From positions 1 through 13,473 of the forward strand of contig CAILAQ010000628.1 in assembly GCA_903832165.1 (NCBI GenBank): a stretch of 13,473 nt of DNA, written 5' to 3'. The first letter of the stretch is position 1, and each line of letters begins with the position of its first letter. Positions 1 to 7,440 of the stretch are shown here, piece after piece. The position numbers and the translations under genes are program-made. This DNA comes from an uncultured Bacteroidota bacterium. Its GTDB lineage: Bacteria > Bacteroidota > Bacteroidia > Bacteroidales > UBA12481. Below the pieces are notes generated by a model, which made no database searches, had not been told where the DNA came from, and saw only the letters and a list, made by a program, of their open reading frames with translations.

Positions 1-1931
1 GCAAGCATTTCTTTAGTGCCCCTCTCGGTCCCCAATCTGATCACCGTTTCTATCGGGCCAACGCCTTGCCGGCTGCCACACCATTCGCCATCAATAGTTC
101 TTCCACCAGGGTATCTTGCACTCAGGAAATCCATGGTCCAGCCATCCAGGTTGACGCAATCGATCAGGTCATCCTTACCCCGGGCAGGCTTTAAGAAATG
201 TTCCTTTGACGGGTAATATGGATAGGATATCGAGCCGTCGCCATCGCCGTTGTCAATTGCATACTGGCTCCAGATATTGCCCTGGCAAACGTGAATTCCT
301 TCCTTTTCCGCCAGATATCTGAGATTTTCTGCAGCGAGGTAACCTGCTATGACACTCTGGGGACGGTATCCACCTCCAACCATATCCGAAACCATCTGTA
401 AACCATCATGCAGGTCGCGGTTAACCTGCTCACGGGTATTATACATATTGGCAAAATAACCGCCTGGTATAAAGGTAATCTCATCGCCATACTGTTCATG
501 ATACGATACAATCAGCTTTTTCAGATCACGATAGGCAGGGCGCTCATCCTTGAGGGCGAGCCAGCTGAAGGCCCAGGTAATGCGAGCTCCCGGCCAGCCT
601 TTATCTATGGTTTCCCTGAAAACCCGGGCTTCTTCCGGAGAATGAATACTGGATTCATCTTCGCCATTGGTTACATCGCGTGAGGTTTCAATCTGGTTAA
701 CACGCACTACCGTATTAAAAGTAAAATAGCGGTGCCCCAGAAGCTGTTTTTCAGGTTCTTTCTCCATTCCGAGCATCGCTTCTGCAAAGGCCTTACCCAG
801 GCGAACAAAAGTCTTGGCACTGCCCAGATAATGATATTCAGCGTTAGAGGCGCCCCTTTTCCAGATAGCCTTTTCCGTTCTTGTTAGTCCATCCGTCGCA
901 AAGCCATACTTTTCCATTTGCTTTCTGGCTTCCTCCTTAGTCATTTTGCCTTCTTTTACCTGCCATTTCCATTCGTTTGTCAGCCGTTGCTTCCAGTAAA
1001 TATCACTAAGCCCGAGTTCGTAAAAGGGGCCACTATCGACCGCCTTCACATTTCCACGATAGGGTTCTGCTACCTTGCTGTCATATTGCTCCACAGCAGC
1101 TAATTGTGCCTTGCGAAAATCGCTGACGGGCAGAGTTTTGTCGAACTTCCGACTGTCCGGATCAGTACCATAAACTCCCAGAATGCCAACTAAAAACGGC
1201 ATGCGTGGCACGTTAAATTCCTTTCGCACATCACTGATAAAATGGATCATATTCTCGGTATACTGCCCGATATGGTATCGGTTACACATATCATTCCAGC
1301 CCTGAAACCAGACGAATCCTGCCAGTTCATAGCCCTGAGCCGGATCGTAGCCTGGAACGATCTTACTGATGCTCTCTGTACTATTCAGTGTTGCCCTGAT
1401 GTGCCCGATCATTTCGCGGTAATAATGTCCGACCGCTTCCTTCGAAGGAACATTTCCCTGAGCCTTCTCTTTCGGGCTGGGTTCATAAGGTCCGGAGCTT
1501 GGCGGGCGAAAGTCTACCGCCAGAGATTTTCCTCCCCAGGCGGTCTTGATGATCAGGACCGGCTCATCGTGTGCTTTATCCATATAGAGGCCAAAAGCAT
1601 ATTCCGGCCCGATTCGCTCACGATCAAAACCATAGCCCACCCTGACTTTACCCTGCAGAACGGTATCGCGCTCATCCTGTTGAGTGAAGTAGGTTATCCA
1701 GGCATTGTCGCAGACTACGGGATGGCCCTTCTGGTCCAGTATCATGCTTAAAAGTGACGCAGTCTTCGGATCGTCACCAATGGCTTTAAATGTACTGAGG
1801 TGCGCTGAGCCCTGCATATTCGACTGCCCGGCCATAATATAAACTTTGAGCGGTTTCCCGGCAGCCATCACGGTGCTGGAAACTGTTACTGTGATGACCG
1901 CAGCCATCATTATTCGTGCTAATAATTTCAT
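1..1931 (-). CDS. SASA-type carbohydrate esterase fused to a DUF3863-like domain (3' end outside window)
   Basis: The frame is open from an ATG at 1931 to the left edge, giving 643 codons with no stop, so the C-terminus is missing. A signal peptide covers about residues 1-24 (MKLLARIMM..., ending VMAAG). Residues about 28-390 look like a sialate O-acetylesterase (SASA, SGNH-type) domain: nucleophile motif GQSNM with Ser37, block WFQGWND at 208-214, and YHYLGSAKTF with His367 as the likely catalytic histidine. This family removes acetyl or similar esters from carbohydrates. From about residue 400 a second domain begins (HRYFTFNTVVRVNQIE), with an Asp/Gly-rich DNGDGDGS at 560-567 and VNLDGWTMDFLSARY further on. 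From memory it resembles DUF3863 proteins of Bacteroidales, whose function I do not know. The start lies 4 bases after the GH127-like stop, so the two are probably co-translated. The esterase call is firm; the ester removed and the second domain's role are not. Confidence 0.85.
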   Translation of the reverse strand, partial: MKLLARIMMAAVITVTVSSTVMAAGKPLKVYIMAGQSNMQGSAHLSTFKAIGDDPKTASLLSMILDQKGHPVVCDNAWITYFTQQDERDTVLQGKVRVGYGFDRERIGPEYAFGLYMDKAHDEPVLIIKTAWGGKSLAVDFRPPSSGPYEPSPKEKAQGNVPSKEAVGHYYREMIGHIRATLNSTESISKIVPGYDPAQGYELAGFVWFQGWNDMCNRYHIGQYTENMIHFISDVRKEFNVPRMPFLVGILGVYGTDPDSRKFDKTLPVSDFRKAQLAAVEQYDSKVAEPYRGNVKAVDSGPFYELGLSDIYWKQRLTNEWKWQVKEGKMTKEEARKQMEKYGFATDGLTRTEKAIWKRGASNAEYHYLGSAKTFVRLGKAFAEAMLGMEKEPEKQLLGHRYFTFNTVVRVNQIETSRDVTNGEDESSIHSPEEARVFRETIDKGWPGARITWAFSWLALKDERPAYRDLKKLIVSYHEQYGDEITFIPGGYFANMYNTREQVNRDLHDGLQMVSDMVGGGYRPQSVIAGYLAAENLRYLAEKEGIHVCQGNIWSQYAIDNGDGDGSISYPYYPSKEHFLKPARGKDDLIDCVNLDGWTMDFLSARYPGGRTIDGEWCGSRQGVGPIETVIRLGTERGTKEML

Positions 1932-1935
1932 CTTT

Positions 1936-3666
1936 TTATTGGCTAATGGTAAACCATACCCTGATGTTACACGGTGGTTGCCAGGTGGTTTCGCTGATTG
2001 GTCTCATTACCACCGGATATTTTCCGAACATATCAGAATGAATATGCTGCATCACCAGATAGGTGTTTTTTAAATTTGAACCCGATGGTGCCAGTTCAGG
2101 AGTGAATTTCAGCTGGTCCCGCAATTCAATATAATTGCTGTAGTTAGGCTCCGAATCAAAGAATGGTTGAAAGATACCATCAACTGACATCAGGTAGGGA
2201 CCATAAAACAGTGCCGCCTTCATTTTTCCGGCAATCGGGAATGCAATCTCCTTCTTGTCCTTAGTGACCCATTTCACTTCATAGTCCAACTCAACATCAA
2301 TCTGGTCGCCGGCCTGGAGCGTTTGATCAAGAAGCAGGTAATCACCTTTCTGCACGGCTCGAAGTTTTTTCCCGGCGAAGGTCAATTCAACCTGCTTCGC
2401 CCAGCTGGGTTTTCGCACCGCCAAACGTGAATTTGTCCCGGCTTTTATGACACGGATCTTAAATTGGTTGGACCGGTTTTTTACTTGTTCCGCGGAAACA
2501 TGGAGCTCGTTATCGGTATATTCTCCGTCGAAGAAGAGGTTGAGTTGAACCGTATTTTCCGTTCTGGTAAAAATATGTTCTTTCGTTTCATGCAGGGCAC
2601 GCAGGGCATGGAAATTACAACACCACCATGACCGGGCAATATTATTATCATTGACGAGGCCCATTTCCGGATCCAGGCTCCTGTGACCGAAATCGCCGGT
2701 TTCATACTGGTTGGCAAACAGGTGGTTGATGAGACAATGCTCTGAATTCTCAAGGTATTTTGTTTCCCCTGTAGTTTTCCATAAGCGAAGCGAAAGCATG
2801 ATAAAATCAGCTTCTGCACAACCTTCATCGCGTGCATCTTTTGCAACTCCCACGGTTCCGAAATATTCAGGAACACCGCCAAAAATCAGATATTCCGGCG
2901 ATCGAATCAGTTCATTGTAACGGTCGGTCACAAATTTCAGTTGTTCTGTTTTGCCTGTCCGGTCGTAAAGCATCAGGGTACCCATCAACGTATTCAGGTA
3001 GCCATGGCTGTGTTGCTTACCGGGCGGAGGAAGCAAGGGGAAGACTGTGGAGGCGGTTTGCAGGTATTTTTCATCTTTGGTTTCATCCCAAAGCAGCACC
3101 AATCCTTCCATCAACTGGGTGAAACAAATGTAACCCATGAAATCTTTATCCTTCAGTCGCGCTACCACTTGAGGACGGGTACAATTATCAGCTATTCCAT
3201 TGATGAAATTTCCCAGGTTTTTGGCTGCTGCAAGCACTTTGGGCTGATGATCCATTCGATAATATTTCATCAGGCCCACCAGCAAACGACCGTTTCCCCA
3301 AAGCAAAGCCATTTGCTTTTCAGCCAGTTTATCAGCATCAAACACCAGATCCGGGTTACCAAAACGTCCGTCCGGATGCTGGTACCGAAGAGCTTCATCC
3401 ATCAATTTATGAATGTCGATCGGATTGTTTTTCACCGGATAAGAGGAAAAAACATCGAAATAACGCCCGGAAATATCGCCGCTGAAATCAGTAAACCGCC
3501 GCTTGAATTCCGGTTTAAGCGAGAGATCCGCCAGAATAAAATCAGATGACATTGCAGGTGTATTTCCAAACATGATCCGGTCGGTCACCATCTTTATCCG
3601 TTGGTCAATTTGTCCTACGGCAGGTATTACAATAAAAACGGCGAGCAGGAATAAGATATTTTTCAT
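1936..3666 (-). CDS. DUF1680/GH127-like secreted glycoside hydrolase (putative beta-L-arabinofuranosidase)
   Basis: This 576-residue protein has a signal peptide (MKNILFLLAVFIVIPAVGQ, cleavage near residue 19). It then has an alpha-helical barrel-type region (for example HPDGRFGNPDL, LLWGNGRLLVGLMKYY, HGYLNTLMGTLMLYDRTG) and, from about residue 370, a beta-rich C-terminal part (NTVQLNLFFDGEY, RLAVRKPSWAKQVEL). The E-x-C at Glu281/Cys283 (DEGCAEAD) and the pair Cys349-Cys350 (WWCCNFHALRAL) match the spacing and type of the zinc ligands and cysteine nucleophile known in GH127 beta-L-arabinofuranosidases, so the active site appears intact. GH127/GH146 relatives release L-arabinofuranose. At 576 residues it is on the short side for the family. 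It starts 27 bases after its upstream neighbour and ends 4 bases before the esterase, which suggests one operon. The fold family is confident; sugar specificity is inferred. Confidence 0.85.
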   Translation of the reverse strand: MKNILFLLAVFIVIPAVGQIDQRIKMVTDRIMFGNTPAMSSDFILADLSLKPEFKRRFTDFSGDISGRYFDVFSSYPVKNNPIDIHKLMDEALRYQHPDGRFGNPDLVFDADKLAEKQMALLWGNGRLLVGLMKYYRMDHQPKVLAAAKNLGNFINGIADNCTRPQVVARLKDKDFMGYICFTQLMEGLVLLWDETKDEKYLQTASTVFPLLPPPGKQHSHGYLNTLMGTLMLYDRTGKTEQLKFVTDRYNELIRSPEYLIFGGVPEYFGTVGVAKDARDEGCAEADFIMLSLRLWKTTGETKYLENSEHCLINHLFANQYETGDFGHRSLDPEMGLVNDNNIARSWWCCNFHALRALHETKEHIFTRTENTVQLNLFFDGEYTDNELHVSAEQVKNRSNQFKIRVIKAGTNSRLAVRKPSWAKQVELTFAGKKLRAVQKGDYLLLDQTLQAGDQIDVELDYEVKWVTKDKKEIAFPIAGKMKAALFYGPYLMSVDGIFQPFFDSEPNYSNYIELRDQLKFTPELAPSGSNLKNTYLVMQHIHSDMFGKYPVVMRPISETTWQPPCNIRVWFTISQ

Positions 3667-3693
3667 TACCTGTTTTGTTAGATAGATCCGGGG

Positions 3694-5337
3694 CTATTTC
3701 TCTATTCCCTGCTGTGTAACAATGGGAACATAACCAATCTCCATCCCTTTTGGCGGGGTGACTAACAGAGCCGGGTCAATTTCCGCCAATTTTCCGATCA
3801 AAGGCTTAGGAAGATATTCACGGTTCTTTGTCCAGTTCCGGTGCAGCAATTCCACCCGCCTCTGCATTTCTTCCCGCTCTGCTTTGGTCAGATCCGCATT
3901 GAGCAGTGCAGGCTGGTCGGAGAAACGATACCAGTAGTAGGTCAGCGTGCTGCCATCACCCAATTTTACCTTGAAAGGTCCTGCGGCCGGACCCGGGGTT
4001 TTCCAGGAACTTCCTTTATCATCCGGAGTTACATAAGCCACGGGCGTGCGTGGTTCAGTATTGTTAAAAGTAACATTCTGCAATCCGGTTTCGGCAGGTA
4101 CCTCTTTCGGCGACACGGCTATCCACTTACCAATGGTGTCGTTACCTTCTTTTACCAGTTTATAATACTCCGGAAGGGTTACCAAAGAACCGTTATTTGT
4201 TTTTCTGGTCGTGATTAAGTCACCTGCCCAGCGGACCCTCAGGGTTGCCGAATCAGTGACATTAGCATCCATATACGAAGTAATATTCAGTAAGGCACGT
4301 TTATTCTTGGGGATATGATCAGCATAAAGGCTCCAGTTCGACCGGACTCCTTTTTGAAACTTCTGCATGGTGGCCCCAGCAAGATCAATGTTACCATCAG
4401 CCGCTGCTCCTCCCTTAAACCAGGCTTCCACCTTGTCCCAGAGTGCCGTCTTGTTGTATACCATCAGGCGGTGCAGCAGATCCGAATTTCCGTCAGCTCC
4501 CAGGGGGTACTGTGTTGTAGCGATACGGACGTAGCTCTGGCCTTTAGAGTCGGTGGCTTCAGCGGAACGGATATGCTGTGTTTCCATTTGAAATGCCTTG
4601 TTGGCTTGTGTTGGGCGCTGATCGAGAAACATCCCGCTCAATTTGGGATTTTCAACGGTTGCACGGGACCAGAAATAAGGGGTAAAGAATGCAACCGGGC
4701 CCTTGAAATTAGCGGTATTAATAAACAGGGTCCAGCACTGATTACCGGTAGGAACGTCTGCGCCTGCCGTGGTGGATTTGGGCTCCGTGAGCGGTAATGG
4801 CAGGTAGCCGCTGCCGAACAATTCGCCGCAGGTGCCCTGCTTCAGGTTTAAGCCATCAGGAGGCCACAATAGCCAGGGACTCAGCTGAGCTGCACCGTAT
4901 TTTCCTTTATCATTGCTCCAGTCTCTGCCTTGTCCGGCACCGGGACCGTTGGCCCATCCCTCAAAGTTCAGCTGTACTCCTCCCATAATGAATTTCGGTG
5001 TTGCCGTGGCATACTCGGTATCGTTCCACCAGCCCAGACCGCCTTCAACATCCGTATAAAAATCCTTCTTTGCCAAAGGCGAGTTATTCTGCGGAAACAT
5101 CCACGAACCGAACAAGCCTGATTGGAAGCTCCTGCCCGGATACTCCTTTACCAAAGGAAAGGCGGCAGCATACATCGAGTATCCCGCATTAAAGGTTGTA
5201 TCAACTTTATCCACCCTGGTAATCATATATCCGCCAACATTGGCTTCACGGATCGATTTACCTGTGGAGGCTTTATCCTGTGCCGCAACCATGGTGGTCA
5301 ACAGTAAGGCGATGATGATGTTAAATAAGTACTTCAT
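3694..5337 (-). CDS. Secreted protein of unrecognised family, tandem paralogue without T9SS tail
   Basis: The start is set at the ATG at 5337 because it begins a clear signal peptide (MKYLFNIIIALLLTTMVAAQ); an in-frame ATG at 5418 lies inside the upstream gene and adds a non-signal leader. The result is 547 residues. Residues 28-543 align without net gaps to residues 37-552 of the upstream neighbour, at roughly four identical residues in five by eye. Conserved patches include EGGLGWWNDTEYATATPKFIM, AQLSPWLLWPPDG, PTGNQCWTLF followed by NFKGPVAFF, LDQRPTQANKAF, YYWYRFSDQPALLNADL and, at the end, IDPALLVTPPKG followed by GYVPIV. The mature protein has only two cysteines, Cys170 and Cys201, a possible disulfide. 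It stops four residues after the shared core, without a sorting domain, so it may stay periplasmic. I do not recognise the family or a catalytic motif. Its place among a sulfatase, a GH127-like enzyme and an esterase suggests a polysaccharide-processing or binding role. Confidence 0.85.
   Translation of the reverse strand: MKYLFNIIIALLLTTMVAAQDKASTGKSIREANVGGYMITRVDKVDTTFNAGYSMYAAAFPLVKEYPGRSFQSGLFGSWMFPQNNSPLAKKDFYTDVEGGLGWWNDTEYATATPKFIMGGVQLNFEGWANGPGAGQGRDWSNDKGKYGAAQLSPWLLWPPDGLNLKQGTCGELFGSGYLPLPLTEPKSTTAGADVPTGNQCWTLFINTANFKGPVAFFTPYFWSRATVENPKLSGMFLDQRPTQANKAFQMETQHIRSAEATDSKGQSYVRIATTQYPLGADGNSDLLHRLMVYNKTALWDKVEAWFKGGAAADGNIDLAGATMQKFQKGVRSNWSLYADHIPKNKRALLNITSYMDANVTDSATLRVRWAGDLITTRKTNNGSLVTLPEYYKLVKEGNDTIGKWIAVSPKEVPAETGLQNVTFNNTEPRTPVAYVTPDDKGSSWKTPGPAAGPFKVKLGDGSTLTYYWYRFSDQPALLNADLTKAEREEMQRRVELLHRNWTKNREYLPKPLIGKLAEIDPALLVTPPKGMEIGYVPIVTQQGIEK
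3709..5256 (-). repeat. Tandem gene duplication, downstream copy
   Basis: This stretch encodes 516 codons that align to 5663-7210 with a constant offset of 1954 bases. For example, the same GTGCAGCAATTCCACCCGCC occurs at 3841 and 5795, and GCATACATCGAGT at 5168 and 7122. There are no net insertions or deletions. The protein copies are roughly 80 percent identical by eye. It is a diverged coding duplication, not a mobile element. Confidence 0.85.
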
Positions 5338-5374
5338 AGTTAGATTGTAATTACGATTTCGATTTGTTTTTACC

Positions 5375-7318
5375 TTATTCCGATTTAATAAACTTAATGA
5401 ACTTTGAATAAACTCCATTGGTGAAATTCAGAATATACTGACCCTCTGAAAGGAAGCTGATATCCAGCACTTCCCTTGTGTTGTACAATTTTACCGTTTG
5501 GATTATTATTCCCGTAATATCCATTAACTGAAGTTTCGTATTGGAGTCGGGAACGGTCTGCAGCAAAATGTTTAAATAATGTGATGCCGGATTCGGATAC
5601 ACTTCAATTACCGGGGACTTGTCGAGGACATTATGATCAGTAGAATTCACCACAGTTAGTTCCTGGCGTATAACAATGGGAACATATCCCACTTCCAGAC
5701 CTTCCGGTGGGGTGACTATCAGTGCAGGGTCAATATCTGCCAATTTCCCGATGGTGGGTGCGGGCAGGTATTCACGGTCCTTTGTCCAGTTTCGGTGCAG
5801 CAATTCCACCCGCCTTTGCATTTCTTCACGCTCTTCCCTGGTCAGATCCGCATTCAGCAATGCTGGCTGGTCGGCAAACCGATACCAGAAATAGGTTACC
5901 GTGCTGCCATCCCCGAGGTTCGCCTCGAACGGTCCGGCCACCGGGCCCGGAGTATTCCAGCAGCTTTCTCTGTTAGCAGGAGTAATGTACGCCACCTGGG
6001 TTCTTGGGGCAGTATTGGTAAAACTAACATTCTGGAGTCCGGTTTCTGCCGGCACCTCTCCGGGTGCCACTGCAATCCACTCACCAATGGCGTCACTCCC
6101 GGTTTTTACCAGTTTATAATACTCAGGAAGAGTAACCACAGCGCCGCTGCCTGTTTCTCTTCGAGTGATAAGGTCACCTTCCCAACGAACTCTCAAAGTT
6201 GAATTATCGGTAACATTTGCATTCATATAAGAAGTAAAATTCAGATAGGCACGTTTATCCGAAGGGATATCATCGGCATACAAACTCCAGTTTGACCATA
6301 CTCCTTTATTGAATTTCTGATTGTAAGCCCCGGTGAGATCAATGGTTCCATCAGCCGGTGCACCTCCCTTAAACCAGGCATCGACCTTGTCCCAGAGCGC
6401 CTTTTTTTTATAGACCATCAGGCGATGCAACAGATCCGAATTTCCATCGGATCCAACGGGATACTGTGTAGGAGCTACGCGAGCATAGGTAACTCCTTTG
6501 GAATCAGTAGCTTTCGCGGAGCGGATATGCTGCGTTTCCATCTGAAAGGCTTTGTTGGCCTCTGTGGGACGCTGATCGAGAAACAACCCGCCCACCCGTG
6601 GGTCCTTAGCGGATGCCTCGGTCCAGAAGTAAGGGGTAAAGAATGCAACCGGGCCCTTGAAATTCCCGGTGTTAAGGAACAGTGTCCAGCACTGGTTTCC
6701 GGTAGGAACGGCTATGCCTGCCGTCGTGGTTTTCGGCTCAGTGAGCGGTAAAGGCAGATAGCCGCTGCCAAACAATTCACCACAGGTGCCCTGCTTGAGG
6801 TTTAAGCCATCCGGAGGCCACAATATCCATGGGCTAAGCTGAGCCACACCATATTTCCCTTTTGGATTGCTCCAGTCTCTGCCCTGTCCGGCACCTGGCC
6901 CGTTTGCCCAACCCACAAAGTTCAGCTGTACTCCACCCATAATAAATTTCGGTGTTGCCGTTGCATACTCTGTGTCGTTCCACCAGCCCAGACCTCCTTC
7001 GATATCTGTATAGAAATCCGTCACCGGTAAAGGGCCGGTATTTTGCGGAAACATCCAGGTGCCAAACAAGCCCGATTGAAAGCTCTTACCCGGATACTCC
7101 CTCACCAAAGGATAGGCGGCGGCATACATCGAGTAACCCGCATTGTATGCTGTGTTCACGTTCACCACATTCGCAACCATATACCCGCCAATATGAGCAT
7201 CGCGGATCGATACCACACCGGAGGCTTTTTCCTGTGCCGGAGCAAATTGGACAGGCAGAAGGCAAAAAATAATAGCAAACAATGTGTTGAGGAAGATTTT
7301 ATTCGTAATTCGTTTCAT
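5375..7318 (-). CDS. T9SS-exported protein of unrecognised family, tandem paralogue with type A sorting domain
   Basis: The start is set at the ATG at 7318 because it opens a signal peptide (MKRITNKIFLNTLFAIIFCLLPVQFAPAQ). The in-frame ATG at 7444 overlaps the upstream stop as ATGA but would put 42 unlikely residues before the signal. The protein is 647 residues. Residues about 37-552 are the core shared with the downstream paralogue. A short linker follows, then residues about 570-647 form a T9SS type A sorting domain: VYPNPAS at 573-579, a central LMDITG, and a terminal GQYIL...FIKFIKSE. Such tails direct export across the outer membrane and are normally cleaved or anchored at the surface. 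Core cysteines are Cys179, Cys210 and an extra Cys453. The family is unrecognised; extracellular delivery is well supported. Next to a sulfatase and a LamG protein, a role in attacking or binding a large external glycan is plausible but inferred. Confidence 0.88.
   Translation of the reverse strand: MKRITNKIFLNTLFAIIFCLLPVQFAPAQEKASGVVSIRDAHIGGYMVANVVNVNTAYNAGYSMYAAAYPLVREYPGKSFQSGLFGTWMFPQNTGPLPVTDFYTDIEGGLGWWNDTEYATATPKFIMGGVQLNFVGWANGPGAGQGRDWSNPKGKYGVAQLSPWILWPPDGLNLKQGTCGELFGSGYLPLPLTEPKTTTAGIAVPTGNQCWTLFLNTGNFKGPVAFFTPYFWTEASAKDPRVGGLFLDQRPTEANKAFQMETQHIRSAKATDSKGVTYARVAPTQYPVGSDGNSDLLHRLMVYKKKALWDKVDAWFKGGAPADGTIDLTGAYNQKFNKGVWSNWSLYADDIPSDKRAYLNFTSYMNANVTDNSTLRVRWEGDLITRRETGSGAVVTLPEYYKLVKTGSDAIGEWIAVAPGEVPAETGLQNVSFTNTAPRTQVAYITPANRESCWNTPGPVAGPFEANLGDGSTVTYFWYRFADQPALLNADLTREEREEMQRRVELLHRNWTKDREYLPAPTIGKLADIDPALIVTPPEGLEVGYVPIVIRQELTVVNSTDHNVLDKSPVIEVYPNPASHYLNILLQTVPDSNTKLQLMDITGIIIQTVKLYNTREVLDISFLSEGQYILNFTNGVYSKFIKFIKSE
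5663..7210 (-). repeat. Tandem gene duplication, upstream copy
   Basis: This is the partner of 3709-5256, in the same orientation. The copies are bounded by unrelated ends: different signal peptides, and a T9SS tail only on this copy. The repeated unit is therefore the folded core rather than the whole gene. Confidence 0.85.
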
Positions 7319-7440
7319 CCGTTCGTTATTTAGTGTTTCATTCAAGTACTGTATTCCTTGCTGATGCACCTCGGATCCGGACAACATTCTGATAAATTCA
7401 TCCTTAGGTTGACGGCTATGGGGGCAGTGGGTGAGGTGGA

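Noticed and set aside
1242..1751. Plus-strand open frame of 169 codons
   Set aside because: It lies opposite the esterase gene, whose frame shows a signal peptide and catalytic motifs. The plus frame has no recognisable domain.
2481..2882. Minus-strand open frame of 133 codons
   Set aside because: It is an alternate-frame shadow within the GH127-like gene, whose main frame is uninterrupted across it.
2941..3549. Plus-strand open frame of 202 codons
   Set aside because: It is antisense to the well-supported GH127-like gene and has no domain or signal; it is a shadow of biased codon use.
5338..5418. Upstream in-frame start at 5418 for the tandem paralogue
   Set aside because: It overlaps the end of the preceding gene and adds 27 residues ahead of a clear signal peptide; the ATG at 5337 is preferred.
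7378..7385. Short palindrome around CGGATCCG in the 122-base gap between the LamG and T9SS-tail genes
   Set aside because: Only eight bases, with no second copy or promoter context. A terminator or operator cannot be supported.
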